Below, piece after piece: positions 1-10,544 of a stretch of DNA of 64,000 nt. This stretch comes from Mesorhabditis belari (taxonomy: Eukaryota; Nematoda; Chromadorea; Rhabditida; Rhabditidae). Under the pieces are notes generated by a model. The model made no database searches and was not told the DNA's origin. It saw only the letters and a list, made by a program, of their open reading frames with translations. A program made the translations under genes and the position numbers. Location of the stretch: positions 2,092,962 through 2,156,961 of the forward strand of contig CAUEEP010000760.1 of assembly GCA_958450365.1 (NCBI GenBank), in the 5' to 3' direction. The stretch's first letter is position 1. Every line of letters starts with the position of its first letter.

Positions 1-385
1 GATATACAAAGATTGGATTAATGAGTAAGTGTTGTTGTAAAATCTCAAAGCAATGAAATACTTTTTTCAGATGCAGACCTTAGAGCTTATTGTTAGGGAA
101 CAATAACAATAGCTTGACTTAGAATGAACAACGACAGTTTCTAGTTTCATAGTTGAAAATCAAGAATTCATTCGTGTTTTCGTGGTCGGAAGGGCCGATT
201 GTCGTCTCAGGGTCGGTGGATGATGACTGGTTCGACTGCCGGGGCGAGAGCTGGTCTTGTTGAGGCTTGATTTTTATTATTATTATTATTATTATTGAGT
301 TGCTTGATAGCTTGATGAGTTGAGGTTAAAATATCCAACTCATGTACCTAATTTAACACATAAACTTCTATAATATTTCTTTTTA
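1..385. other. No gene seen; short TTA microsatellite
   Basis: No coding stretch or splice pattern is recognisable here. A TTA trinucleotide run of about 24 bases lies near 272-296. The next repeat family starts at about 386. Confidence 0.4.
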
Positions 386-1330
386 TTAAGCTGTCCAAAA
401 ACTCTTTTCGTTCCTTTTCATCTTTTTCGTTTAAAAATAACAAATTCACCAATTAACCTACGGTTTGCTCTAAATAAAAAGTGTTTATTGTTCAATTTTT
501 CATCTTTTTAAGTCAATTTGGGTTCACTTTAAAGCAAATTCGCGAGTGAAAAAGCGTTTTTCGCATCTTTTTCGTAAAAATCTATAAAAACCTCTACGAT
601 GAAATTGGCTTAATCAATTTCTCTGAAAATTTGGCTATATATCTAACTTTTTGTGTTCTTTCTTTTATCTATTGACACCAAGATAGGTTTCCTTAGCTAA
701 AGTGTCTAAACCGCATCATTGAACGCTCCTTTTGACTACCCGACTTCACTGACCCAAAAAGATTCCAGAGGTCAGGCATTTTAAACCCATTTTAATGTTA
801 TTTTATCGAAAAATAATTGCCCTTTCTAATGAAACAAACCGTAGTTTTATTGGTGCATTTGTTGGTTTTAAACGGAAGTACGAAGAATTAGCCGCTTTTC
901 TCGATCGGCGATTGAAGATAGCCGACCACGGTGGATTGCTGTTCCATATCCCATCGGATCGTTGACAAATAAGTTGATCACTTCGTGGTTCCTATTCAAA
1001 TCTTGAGCGATTTGTCGATTTGACAGTCCTTGAGCTTTTTTCGCATCGATTCTGTCTTTCTCAAAGTCGATCAAAGCCCTTCTCAACATACTGTCATGTT
1101 CGATCCATTTGTTGTCCATTCAATCTTTCTTTCTTGTGCTGCTTTTTGATCGCTCAAAAGTTTTTCGCAATCTGGACATCCTTGTTACAAATAGTTTCTC
1201 CAAATTGAGCAAATTCAACAATAACAAATGTTGGCTTTCCACGCGGCATTACCTGAAAAAACAAAAATCATGACCAATAATAAGTCAAAAGCTAAAACAA
1301 CAATTGTAGTAAAAAAGATAAAAAAGTGAA
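386..1330 (-). mobile_element. Mariner/Tc1-type element relic (family R1)
   Basis: The end at 386 reads TTAAGCTGTCCAAAAACTC, a variant of an inverted-repeat end seen again near 13,721, 26,965, 54,490 and 63,412. Internal sequence (roughly 400-780) is shared with those copies, including a stretch with GGTTCACTTTAAAGCAAATTCG. The far part (868-1249) carries broken transposase coding on the minus strand. I see no matching terminal repeat on the right, so that border is approximate. The copy is clearly inactive. Confidence 0.6.
868..1249 (-). pseudogene. Transposase N-terminal fragment (Tc1/mariner type), broken
   Basis: The minus strand opens with MPRGKPTFVIVEF and is interrupted by a stop, then resumes in an 83-codon open stretch. 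That stretch contains LSNRQIAQDLNRN, which looks like the recognition helix region of a Tc1-type helix-turn-helix, followed by RLSSIADREKRLILR, the usual linker before the catalytic domain in Tc1 transposases. Stops and frame breaks show it is a remnant. The family assignment rests on these motifs only. Confidence 0.5.
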
Positions 1331-1361
1331 GTAAAGCTATAATATAAATGTAAAGCTATAA

Positions 1362-1916
1362 CGGTACTTGTGGAGTATCCGGGGGGTCTTTCAATATCCG
1401 GTGGGGTAAAATTTTAAGATCCGGGGTAAACAAGATGCACAAGTAATGCAAGAACATAAACATAAACCAAACATAATAATTAAATAAATTTGTGACTATT
1501 TGTACAACAGTGACTATTTGTAACAGTGACAATGAGTACTACTTGTAAAAATCTATCGAATTTACTTCTAGGCCAGGAGGCCAAATATCAACACATAAAA
1601 CTACCCCAAAAAATGGTTTTGAAGAAAAAAAAGTGACCCGCCAACTAGGATAGTATCAACATTAATAATGACATAAAAAAATTTTGTAGAAGTTACGTTT
1701 TTGATCGAGTATCACCTCGAATCACGTAATCAAGTAATCACCTCGAATAAATTGAATATCTTTACATTTGAAGGGAATTTGCCACCAAATCACTTAAGCG
1801 GCTGAATATCTTTAAAAGGGGTCGTATATAAAGTATATAAAATTTTATCCCACCGGATCTTAAAATTTTACCACCCCGGATATTGAAAGACCCCCCGGAT
1901 ACCCCACAAGTGCCGA
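1362..1916. mobile_element. MITE-like inverted-repeat element (G/C-rich ends)
   Basis: About 75 bases at 1362-1438 (CGGTACTTGTGG, then a run with CCGGGGGGTCTTTCAATATCC) reappear inverted at 1838-1916, ending CCACAAGTGCCG. The roughly 400-base interior is AT-rich with no open frame. The arms are much richer in G and C than their surroundings. No coding content and clear terminal inversion suggest a non-autonomous DNA transposon. Confidence 0.65.
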
Positions 1917-1969
1917 CTTAACGTATTTCTTCGAATAGAAGACCGGGTAAAGAGTATCATCGCGTACTT

Positions 1970-2154
1970 CTGCGTAGCAGCCCTTTTTAAAATTTCTTTT
2001 CCGCATAAAAGCTTTCAATCAAGTGCTATAGAGCTGGAAAATGGCTCAAAAATCTGTTAGCTCATGTGGTATTTTTGAGCCATTTTCCAGCTCTATAGCA
2101 CTTGATTGAAAGCTTTTATGCAGAAAAGAAATTTTAGAAAGGGCTGCTACGCAG
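1970..2154. repeat. Long near-perfect hairpin
   Basis: The left arm starts CTGCGTAGCAGCCC and returns as GGGCTGCTACGCAG at the right end. The arms are about 85 bases with few mismatches, around a short centre near 2060. It probably is a foldback MITE; nothing is encoded. Confidence 0.75.
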
Positions 2155-2187
2155 GAGCGTTAAGTTGAGCGGAAAAGCAGAAAAGCG

Positions 2188-2402
2188 TTAAGTTGCGTAG
2201 TTTTTGCCTTTTAGCCCAAATTTGACGTGTCAGCGAGGTCTGATTTGTCGAAATTCGGAATCTACGCATACGATTCCCTTCTATGGAAACATTTTTGAAG
2301 CTCTACGACCTTTCCTAAGGCCTTTTCCAGCAAAAAAAAAGGTGCGCAAATGTCCAGGTGCGCAAAAGTCGCAAATGTCCAGGTCGCATTTGTCCCACCC
2401 CT
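2188..2402. repeat. Dispersed repeat R6, copy 1
   Basis: Contains GTGCGCAAATGTCC and ends GCATTTGTCCCACCCC. It is almost identical to 62,880-63,073, and a related palindromic copy lies at 60,014-60,470. It is probably one arm of a palindromic transposon. The 70-codon frame inside it is present only because the repeat is open, and I do not call it a gene. Confidence 0.65.
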
Positions 2403-2404
2403 TA

Positions 2405-2899
2405 AAAACAACTTAAATTAAATCCGCAGAGGTTTAATTTTGCTCTTTTTCCCTTTCGGGTTACGGTAATTTATCCGCGTTATAGTGTGCCATAACCCAG
2501 AAACCACATTTTTATTTTCAAAAGGTTATAACTTTTTATAGGGCTTATCAATTTTTATGCTTTTGGTATCAAAAGATAGAGAAAACCCCGTAGAATAAAG
2601 CTTGCGGTTTACATTTTTGTTTTAGGCTTTTGTTTTCAAAGATTTTGTTCCGACAATAAAATATAGCCGAAATTTAACACGGTAAAATCACTAAAACTCG
2701 ATTTTTAAAAAATTTGTCGCAGGGATTTCAAAAATTCTTTTATTTTCAGATTCAACACATTTTTCTGCGTCAATCGGCTATTCAAAAATCCTATAGAAAA
2801 CGATTTTTTGCCTTATTTCGCGCGGATTTGCGTTGTCTTTTCATTTGTTTACAAATGTTCTTTTAACAAATTAACCTTTTTACTATTTATTTCATTGAG
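2405..2899. other. Downstream flank of the glycosyltransferase-like gene, no feature seen
   Basis: AT-rich sequence between repeat R6 and the stop codon of the minus-strand gene at 2900. It should include that gene's 3' UTR. I see no other coding or repeat signal. Confidence 0.3.
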
Positions 2900-5800
2900 T
2901 TATAGTTTTAAATATTCATTAGCGTATTCATCAGCTATTTTCATATAATCTTCTGAGAAGATTTTGACGAAAAGCGGTCGAACGTCATCCCATTTTGGCA
3001 TCAATGGGCGAATGAGGTGAGCATCGTTGAACATTTCGATTCTTAGCTGAAATCGGAGTTTGATTTGATAAACAGTTTGATAAACATGTAAAATGTTCAT
3101 TTGTCAGCTCGTTAGAAATTAAAGTTACTCAAAAACTAATAACGAATTCAGGTTCTCGATCCTAGAATGCCTCCAGTTACAAGCTTTCAGGTCCACAGTT
3201 AACATAGCACTGTCGTGCCAAGCCAAAAATGATTTTGTGTTAAATAGTATCAAATCTATTACCAATAAAGTCCATCAACACATCAACGAGTGCTAAGAAC
3301 CCAAAAAATTAAGGAATTTAACGATTTAAGCCTACAAATTCTCTAGATACGAACTTTTTCCAATTGATCTTTCCGTGGCCACTTCCATCGATCAATTCGA
3401 ATCCTGATTTGAGCCCATGAACCCATTTTGATTTGATCATACTTTCTGAAAGATTTTGATTCATATTTTCCTTTTGATTTACTCACCTCTTATGCCAAAC
3501 AAAAATATGATACGAAATGTAGGCTTGATCAGCGTACCAAGCATTGGTATGTTTTATACCCTTGCCTTTCGTTAAATTAAAGTACTCTAAAGTTAAGATT
3601 TGGATAGAATTCAAGTTTACGATCGAGGTTTCCAACAAAACCTGGTTTTTATGTTTTCCCTCATGCTAGAAGGCACAAAAAAGATAAGTTTTAGTTTTAT
3701 TGTTCTAAAAATGAACATTTAACTATAAACTCAGACCAAATAACAAAAATGAACGAAAAAAAAGTGAAAATCATAGCCCCTATCACGGCCGGGCGACTAT
3801 AAGAATGTGGGAAATCTTGCATGCTACGAGTTCTTCAAAGCTTGTGACACTAGGGACAAGGATCGATCTTTGGAGTTTTTCAAAATCGCAGCGTCCCTTT
3901 ACAACTCGATGGTGGCGACAAATGTTGCCTCGATTCAGTTCTGCGGCACCCATGACTTCTTCGTTTTCCTCGTCTTCTGGATCAACTTGCACCACAATCG
4001 AGTTGTAAAGCGACGCTGCGATTTTGAAAAACTCCAAAGATCGATCCTTGCCCCTAGTGTCACAAGCTGTCACAAGCCAACTCCAAAGATCGATCCATTT
4101 TGAAAAGCTCCAAAGATTGATCCTTGCCCCTAGTGTCACAAGCTGTCACAAGCCAACTCCAAAGATCGATCCTTGCCCCTAGTGTCACAAGCTTTGAAGA
4201 ACATGTAGCATGCAAGATTTCCCACAAGATGTGAAGACATTCGGATTAGCAGACGCTTTAACGAGATCGGTCACGTGCATTCTAAAAGAAAAACATTATT
4301 AAATGAAAAGGAAATCATAAAAAGTAAAAAGAAATCATAAAAAGTTAAAAGAAATACAATAAAATGTAAAAATAAAAGTAAAGGTCATCGAATGGGGTGG
4401 AAAATGAAAATTTGAAAGGATAATTAAGTACAAATTGTGTTTTAAATGCCCTAGACCGTAAAATGCACTTACTAACGATTTTTTTTCATTTTCCTTTCTT
4501 TAAAAACGTCTCCCCCTCAGAATTGTGTGTTTTTTGTGCATTTTGGGGGAAAACATAAAAACCAAGATTGGTTTCGATTCTCGATCAGACCGTAAAGTTG
4601 AATTTAGTCAAGGTTTTGCTTTGATCAAAAACTTAAAACCTACTTTCATCAAAGTATTTCGAATCCAGAGTCTTGTTCAAAGCTTGCTCTATTGAAAGCG
4701 CATCTTCGTAGCGGGCTTTTGAATAAACTATAAAATTTCCCTGTGATTATTTATTGAATCTCTTTACCGAGAATCTCTTTCCACGTCTTCACTCTCATTC
4801 CTATTGTTGTTACTGGATAATGTTGAACTTTGCTGTTTTTAACGGTCACAAATCCACAGCAGAGCGTGTTGTAAGTGAAGATCTGCATTAGGATTGATTT
4901 AGGATTGATTTAGGATTGATTTAGGATTGATTTTAAGGGTTTTTCATTCACAAACTCACATCCACATCATTTAACCAATGCATCTCCTTGTGAAATGGTA
5001 AATAATCAATATCCGATGTTATGATGACATCATCGGGTGACAATGGTAGCTTAGATTTTGCGGCAAATAATCTACAATTCTGAAATATTTCTCTTAAAAA
5101 TTCAGCGAAGCAAAACCTGGGCAAGAGTGATCTCATTCAAGACAAAAGGGCCCGGGATAAAAGTGATTGTCACATCGAACTTTCTTAGATAACTCAAGAT
5201 CAAACTCAGTTTCTTGTCCGCTTTGTATACGTCTTCTGTGCCGATCAGACAGAGGAGAGCTAAAGTTGTGTACAATTTTTGCTTGGCTCTTTTTGATTTG
5301 GCTAGCTTCACGTTTCTAGATCTCGCATCTATTGGGTTGGTGAATTCGCCAAGAACGTTCAGCTTAAAAAACCTGGCTTTTACATGCCCGTGAAATCCTT
5401 GTATCACCAAGAGAATATGTTTCTTTGATATTATTGGGTTGGTGAATTGAAAACTGCCGGCTATTGTCATATGTCACAGTTTGAGCACTTGCTTCAAAAG
5501 AAACCCATTTTGGTGTCAATGGAAAAGTTGTAGAGAATCAAAAATCAAGCTTATATTCAAATTTTCAGAACGATTCAAAAACTGGTTTTCAAGAAATGCC
5601 AAATTTACGAATTTTCACAAAACTTGCATTTTAAGCGAAACTACTAAGTGTATCGTTTTGGAAATTTGGCTATAAGCCTAATTTTTGATTCTCTACAACT
5701 TTTCCATTGACACCAAAATGGGTTTCTTTTGAAGAAAGTACTCAAATGCTCAAACTGGGACATCTCCGGTCCTCCATTTTTGAGTCTCCCACTTGTCTCA

Positions 5801-7631
5801 CACTTGTCTCACACACAAACCAAAATCCTACCACGAAAGAGGAATCCGCAAATTGCCTGTAAAATGGACAGAAGTCGTCAATAATAATGGAAATTATTTG
5901 GAATGAATTGATGTTTTTATGTTGAAGAAATTTTAGTTCAAAGTCCCGTCGCAGTTTTCAATTCACCAACCCAATTTCGCTTTTTTTCTGCGCTGACCAT
6001 TTTCTAGTGTGCTCAGTGCTCCGAAAAGCTGCTTTAGCTTTGTCTTTAGCTTCAAGATCAAGATTATCTACAGATAATTTAAAGGTTTCAAGATTATTGG
6101 ACTCTCTCAAAACTCTGGGGAGTATGTTGTAAGGCTATGTTGTAATTTGTCTTCAAAAATCTTGCTGGCATTTGTACTGACCTAAAGAAAAAAAGAAGAA
6201 ATTCGCTTGAGACGAATAAAATTTAAGAAAAGAACAGGGAAATTAGGAAAGGAATGGCGTGTCCGGCTGCTCAAACATTCTCCCTCGTGTCAATGTTTCC
6301 CAGCAAAGTGGCATGGTATTCGATGACAAATATGGAGTGAATTGGTCAAAAACAAGAAGAGTGTAGGATTGCTCAAAACGGAACAATAAAATTAGATCAA
6401 AGACAAAGGATTATTAGGAGAATGAAAATACGGACGGACGGACGGACGGATGGACAGACAGACGTTTCTTCTGCTTTATAAATAGTAGATCACAGCGAGC
6501 GGTGTATAAAACTCGAGTCAATAATTTAATGGAAATAGTTTTAAACATCAAGAAAGGGGCTTTTTAAAAAAGTTTGGCGATAGTGGGACTCGAACTAGGG
6601 AGCAAAAAGCTTGACAGGTTCAGTAGTCTAGCAGACTATCCACTAGTATAGCAGACTATCGACTAGTCTAGCAGACTATCGACTAGTCTAGCAGACTATC
6701 GACTAGTCTAGCAGACTATCGACTAGTCTAGCAGACTATCCACTAGTCTAGCAGACTATCCACTAGGCTAGCAGACTATCCACTAGGCTAGCAGACTATC
6801 CACTAGTCTGCAGACTATCCACTAGGCTAGCAGACTATCCACTAGGCGAGCAGACTATCCACTAGTCTGCAGACTATCCACTAGGCTAGCAGACTATCCA
6901 CTAGTCTAGCAGACTATCCACTAGTCTGCAGACTATCCACTAGGCTAGCAGACTATCCACTGAAGCAGTTGTTAGGAAGCGTGTGACGGCCTCATAAGGA
7001 GCTCGAAATTCAAGGTGATTTTCTATGCTAAATATCTCGTGTTTGCAAAGCGTCCTGCAAAAAGTAAAAGCGGATTCGAAATCTCCATGATCGACTCTAT
7101 AAGATGGACTTGGTCTCGATTCAAAAACATCGAGACTTGGTGTCTTTCCCTTGTTAGTTCTGAACCTACATTTAATCCCGAGTTTTAGCCAAGACATAAC
7201 AACAAGCGGCAACGCATCCATCACATCCGAATTTGCGTTTGAGCCAAGAGACACGTAAATGTTGGATGCACTGTCAAAAGACTAAATAAAAACAAATTTC
7301 ATCAGTAAATCGAACTCAGAAAGCTACCTTGCTATCTTGCTCAAAGCTTGCCAAATTTATTTTGTTCGTGTCGTTAATACCATTGCCTGTTTTCTCTTTG
7401 GTTCCAATATATGGCGGCTTCTAAAAATTCAATGTTTTTTACGTTAACTTTAACTTTTGTTACCTTTTCATCAGCTCTCGATTTGTCAGTGGTTTGGAAA
7501 TTCGGCAAGATTGGCTTAGAGATTAAATCAAGACTCAGGACTGAATTCGGAAAATCTGTTAGCTGAAACAAAGCAACGAGTGAAATGATAGTGATTAACA
7601 ATATGACTTCGACAATCCGTTGTTTATTCAT
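2900..7631 (-). CDS. Type II membrane, glycosyltransferase-like protein (9 exons, about 382 aa)
   Basis: Exons, transcription order: 7464-7631, 7328-7420, 7166-7281, 5117-5315, 4960-5079, 4768-4882, 3487-3586, 3355-3445, 2900-3046. All junctions are GT...AG and reading phase is kept throughout. Five of the eight introns are only 37-46 nt; the third (1.85 kb) is filled with repeats. Residues 8-24 (EVILLITIISLVALFQL) form one membrane segment near a short basic N-terminus, as in Golgi type II enzymes. The lumenal part has DALPLVVMSWLKLG, a strand-like ILSYLRKFDVTITFIP, then SPDDVIITSDIDYLP, where DID resembles the metal-binding DxD of nucleotide-sugar transferases. NAWYADQAYISY and a terminal FNDAHLIRPL follow. 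The ATG at 7631 directly precedes the membrane segment. I recognise the fold pattern, not a named gene or substrate. The choice of donor at 7165 is the least certain junction, because the frame stays open beyond it to about 6955. Confidence 0.75.
3117..3302. repeat. Dispersed 185-bp repeat, copy 1 (second copy at 31,418-31,607)
   Basis: The segment running from AAAGTTACTCAAAAACTAAT to CATCAACGAGTG is repeated nearly base for base at 31,418-31,607 in the same orientation. Here it lies within the last intron of the glycosyltransferase-like gene. No terminal repeats were recognised. Confidence 0.7.
3803..4232. mobile_element. Palindromic MITE-like element in intron
   Basis: A left arm beginning AATGTGGGAAATCTTGCATG (from about 3806) is inverted on the right, ending near 4229 at CATGCAAGATTTCCCACA. 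The element contains ACTAGGGACAAGGATCGATC and its complement, the latter in three tandem versions on the right arm. Frames of about 100 codons on both strands mirror each other because of the palindrome and are not genes. It sits in the intron between exons 6 and 7 of the glycosyltransferase-like gene. Confidence 0.65.
5331..5974 (+). mobile_element. Mariner MITE family R2, copy 1 (TIR TTGGGTTGGTGAATTG)
   Basis: The core element is 5434-5974 with inverted ends TTGGGTTGGTGAATTG and CAATTCACCAACCCAA. A third copy of the end at 5331 and 95 bases of additional sequence (5345-5440) lie to the left, and the same 95 bases adjoin copy 2 at 20,470-20,561. Inside, near 5838-5905, the plus strand still encodes RGIRKLPVKW followed by an NNNGNYLE end, the usual C-terminus of a mariner transposase. 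The family is therefore a deletion derivative of a mariner. The insertion lies in the large intron of the glycosyltransferase-like gene. Confidence 0.8.
6575..6603 (-). ncRNA. tRNA-like 3' segment with Pol III B-box
   Basis: Read on the minus strand, CTAGTTCGAGTCCCACTATC has the GTTCGAGTCC core of a tRNA T-arm/B-box, followed by an acceptor-like end and a T-run. No complementary 5' acceptor arm is present. In its place, upstream on this strand, lies the 19-20-base tandem array. It is most likely a SINE head or tRNA pseudogene rather than a functional tRNA. Confidence 0.3.
6632..6962. repeat. 19-20-bp tandem array
   Basis: About 17 copies of a unit based on CTAGCAGACTATCCACTAG, with variants of GACTAG and CTGCAG. 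The array abuts the tRNA-like segment at 6575-6603 and lies in the third intron of the glycosyltransferase-like gene. Unit length alternates between 19, 20 and shorter forms, suggesting slippage. Confidence 0.9.
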
Positions 7632-7882
7632 AAATAAATGAAATGTTTTTGAATGAATTCAAAGAATGAAATCAATTTTTTTAATCAGAAACCGTGGATT
7701 TGGTTTTTCTGTAATGAAATCCGTTTGTTCAAACACAAATTTTGAAATAAAAAGTTGGCAAAAAGCAAGCTAAGAATCGATTGAATGAAAAGTTGTTTTT
7801 TAATTTGAAAACTGAGTTTTGTTTTAAGGTTTAGAGATGCAAAATGACATAGTAACAGGCAAAAATAAGATGGTGTGAAACA

Positions 7883-8232
7883 GGTGCGTAAAAAGTTCTG
7901 TCCCCTATCACTTTTACGTTGTTTTTTCAAGTTTTCAAGACTCAAAACCTATAAAATTAGATGTTTAAAGTATTTTTACGCTAGTAAATTGTTTCATATC
8001 TTCTATTTTACTCAAATAGAAAATGTTATAGAACTTTTTATGGCAACATTTGAGGTACCCTCTAGTCTAGTCGGAGGCTAAAATAGCTTTTCAAAGCACT
8101 TTTCAATGACTATTTAGTTAATAAAACATTGTCCTGAGAACTTTTTAACATCATTCATATCTGGCTAGCCATAATTCCGTATGGAATTTTGCTTTTACAA
8201 TTTGGGTTTCTTTTGAAAAGAGGTGAATTAAA
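7883..8232. mobile_element. About 330-bp MITE, left inverted copy
   Basis: Starts GTGCGTAAAAAGTTCTGTCCC and ends near 8232. The same sequence is inverted at 8824-9157. A third short piece (TACCTCAAATGTTGCCAG) lies at about 8506. The pair brackets two short predicted exons at 8601-8793. Confidence 0.75.
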
Positions 8233-8389
8233 TCAGATTTCAAAACTGCACAAGTCGATCTGAAGAGGGACCTTCAATGAGGACGAGAATGCTCAAATGT
8301 AAATTTAAAACCGTAATAAATTATAAAAGACACTTTTGAAAGTTAAATAGTTACTAAAAACTTTTGAAAATACCAAATTCTAATTTGCT

Positions 8390-8492
8390 ACAAAGCTAGA
8401 AAGCTACAAAGCTAGAAAGCTACAAAGCTAGAAAGCTACAAAGCTAGAAAGCTACAAAGCTAGAAAGCTACAAAGCTAAAAAGCTATTTTGA
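8390..8492. repeat. 15-16-bp tandem array
   Basis: About seven copies of a unit reading TACAAAGCTAGAAAGC, just left of a partial MITE copy. No coding content. Confidence 0.9.
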
Positions 8493-8600
8493 CCAGAGAG
8501 TACCTCAAATGTTGCCAGAAAAAGTTCTATAAGCTTCAATAAACTGTAGACCCACTCAACTATTGTACAATTACATCGTACAGTTAGCACAGAGTCAATA

Positions 8601-9445
8601 CTAATGGTAACAAGTATATTCTACCTGATCGATGATCAATCGTCGCAACTCCAAACACATTCCTTTCTCTTCAGCATCATAGATATTTGAGCATTTCTCG
8701 TCAAAGAACACCTAATTCAAGTTCAAACTAAAATTTTTCCTTTACTACCTCATAATTCTTGTCTCCACCCATTACAGCTGCTTGTACAACTCCCTGAATA
8801 TCACCGGTAAAGTTTACACTTTTACAACAAATTGTAAAAGCAAAATTTCATACGGAACTATGGCTAGCCAGATATGAATGATGTTAAAAAGTTCTCAGGA
8901 CAATGTTTTATTAACTAAATAGTCATTGAAAAGTGCTTTGAAAAGCTATTTTAGCCTGCGACCAGAGGGTACCTCAAATGTTGCCAGAAAAAGTTCTATA
9001 ACATTTTCTATTTGAGTAAAATAGAAGAAATGAAACAATTTACTAGCGTAAAAATACCTGAAACATCTAATTTTATAGGTTTTGAGTCTTGAAAACTTGA
9101 AAAAACAACGTAAAAGTGATCTTTTTTGGAGGGGACAGAACTTTTTACGCACCATGCAATGTGTAAACTGTTTTCTTTGATGTAAGGTACAAATATTTAT
9201 TCATGAAACATTTTTGAAGCAGTTATCCAGTAGGCAAACGTCGACGGCACTCGGAGAATTCTTAAAATCATTGTTCTGGTTTAAAACAAGTTGTTCTTTT
9301 TTTCTTTTACAATACCAGCAGACAAGCGATCTCTCAACGCTACACAAACGTCGTAATTGGGCGGTGGTTGAAGGAAAAGAATTGAAAGGCGAGGATCTGA
9401 ATAGTCTTGTATATTTTTTCGCACTTTCTGCTTTAAAAGTATTAC
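8601..9445 (-). CDS. Candidate exon trio, possible 3' end of the ABTB-like gene
   Basis: Three short open segments with clean splice borders: 9311-9445 (45 codons, contains FLQPPPNYDVCVALRDRLSA), 8749-8793 (15 codons, QAAVMGGDKNYE) and 8625-8711 (29 codons, FFDEKCSNIYDAEEKG). All junctions are phase 0, matching the phase-0 donor of the last sure BTB exon at 10,545. If the last exon is read through its donor, a stop occurs at 8601-8603. I do not recognise the sequence; it does not look like a BACK domain. It could be the C-terminus of the ABTB-like protein or a separate small gene. The last two exons lie between inverted MITE copies. Confidence 0.35.
8824..9157. mobile_element. About 330-bp MITE, right inverted copy
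   Basis: Inverted counterpart of 7883-8232, ending GGACAGAACTTTTTACGCACC. The similarity is high across the whole arm, with a few base changes and a short gap near the outer end. It is either the second arm of one large foldback or an independent insertion in opposite orientation. Confidence 0.75.
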
Positions 9446-9769
9446 CTGAGCAAAGCACGGGAAGATGAAGGAGAAGAAAATGTTCACATGGCTTTAGAAG
9501 AGTTTCATTTTGGTGATGCTAAATCGATCATTAGATCAGTAAGCAAAACTCGCAAATTACCATGGCAAAGGTGTAGAGGTCGGCGAAATTCTCGACATCG
9601 ATTGAGTGAGTCAGAACACGGAGGACCTCAGCCTAAAGTGGTGTGGATTTGGATGCTTTACTCCTGAGCGAGTAGTTGATGTTAAAAGTGTTCAAAAGTT
9701 TAACACATTTACGACAAAGTCATTTTTGGCTTAGCTCAGGCTTAGGCTTAGGCTCAGCGATCTATGTTA

Positions 9770-10018
9770 GCTGTAGGCCTAAAAATTCGTAACCAGAGGC
9801 ATTCTAGGATGAAGAATCTGAATCCGTTATTAGCTTTTGAGCAACTTTAACTTCTAAGCCACAACATCACAAAACTCTCTAAAACTTGGGTAATTAAATC
9901 GAATGAAATATCTAAAGATAGAGGAGTTTTCTTTAAAAACTAATAACGGATTCGAATTCCTTGACCCTGAAAACCTCTGGTGAAAATTTTCAGACAAATC
10001 AGCCTCAAAAAGGGTTAT
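9770..10018. repeat. Dispersed repeat R4, partial copy
   Basis: Shares the block CTTGGGTAATTAAATCG...GGATTCGAATTCC with copies at 24,535-24,720, 29,380-29,560, 31,080-31,260 and 61,440-61,640. It lies in the interval between the BTB exons and the candidate 3' exons. Confidence 0.6.
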
Positions 10019-10020
10019 CG

Positions 10021-10470
10021 GACATTTGATACAGCCCCGCCTCTTTTGCCATTGGCAATCTAACTTTGAGCTCAAATATATTGGTGTTCGGCAGTCAAAT
10101 CTAAATATTCTTGGTATCATTAGATGCGGCAAGTCTTTCTCTGTCGATTGGTACAAAAACTATTTAAATTGAACAACCCATCACCAAGGTATTTGAGCTC
10201 AAAGTTGGATTGCCAATGGCAATGGGGGTGGGGCGCGTATAAAAGGTCCGTCGCTCGGGCCTTTGCCATTGGCAATCTAACTTTAAGCTCAAATACTTTG
10301 GTGATGGGTTGTCCAATTCAAATAGTTTTTATACCAACCAAGAGAGAAAAACTTGGCGCATCTAATGATATAAAGAATATTGAAATTGAACAACCCAATA
10401 CCAAGATAATTGAGCTCAAAGTCAGATTGCTAATGGCAAAAGAGGCGGAGCTGTATCAAATGCCCCACAA
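10021..10470. mobile_element. Palindromic MITE
   Basis: GCCCCGCCTCTTTTGCCATT on the left is inverted near 10,435-10,452. Internally there are further inverted copies of CCATTGGCAATCTAACTTT. Overall it is a roughly 450-base palindrome with a second nested palindrome, which is why frames on both strands look alike. Related sequence occurs inside the R3 element near 11,870-12,030. Confidence 0.65.
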
Positions 10471-10544
10471 TCTCAAAAAAAAGTGCTAAATCCACGTGCG
10501 GCCAACTGGTGGGCCATATTGTGTTAAAAAGATGACTCTTTTAC

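Noticed and set aside
3783..4139. 118-codon minus-strand frame with mirror frames on the plus strand
   Set aside because: It lies wholly inside a palindromic MITE, so both strands give the same text; no independent coding evidence.
9214..9468. 84-codon plus-strand frame, and a shifted continuation to about 9666
   Set aside because: The minus-strand reading over the same DNA gives an exon with good splice borders and phase match to neighbouring exons, which I prefer. The plus frame needs a frameshift and has no recognised domain.
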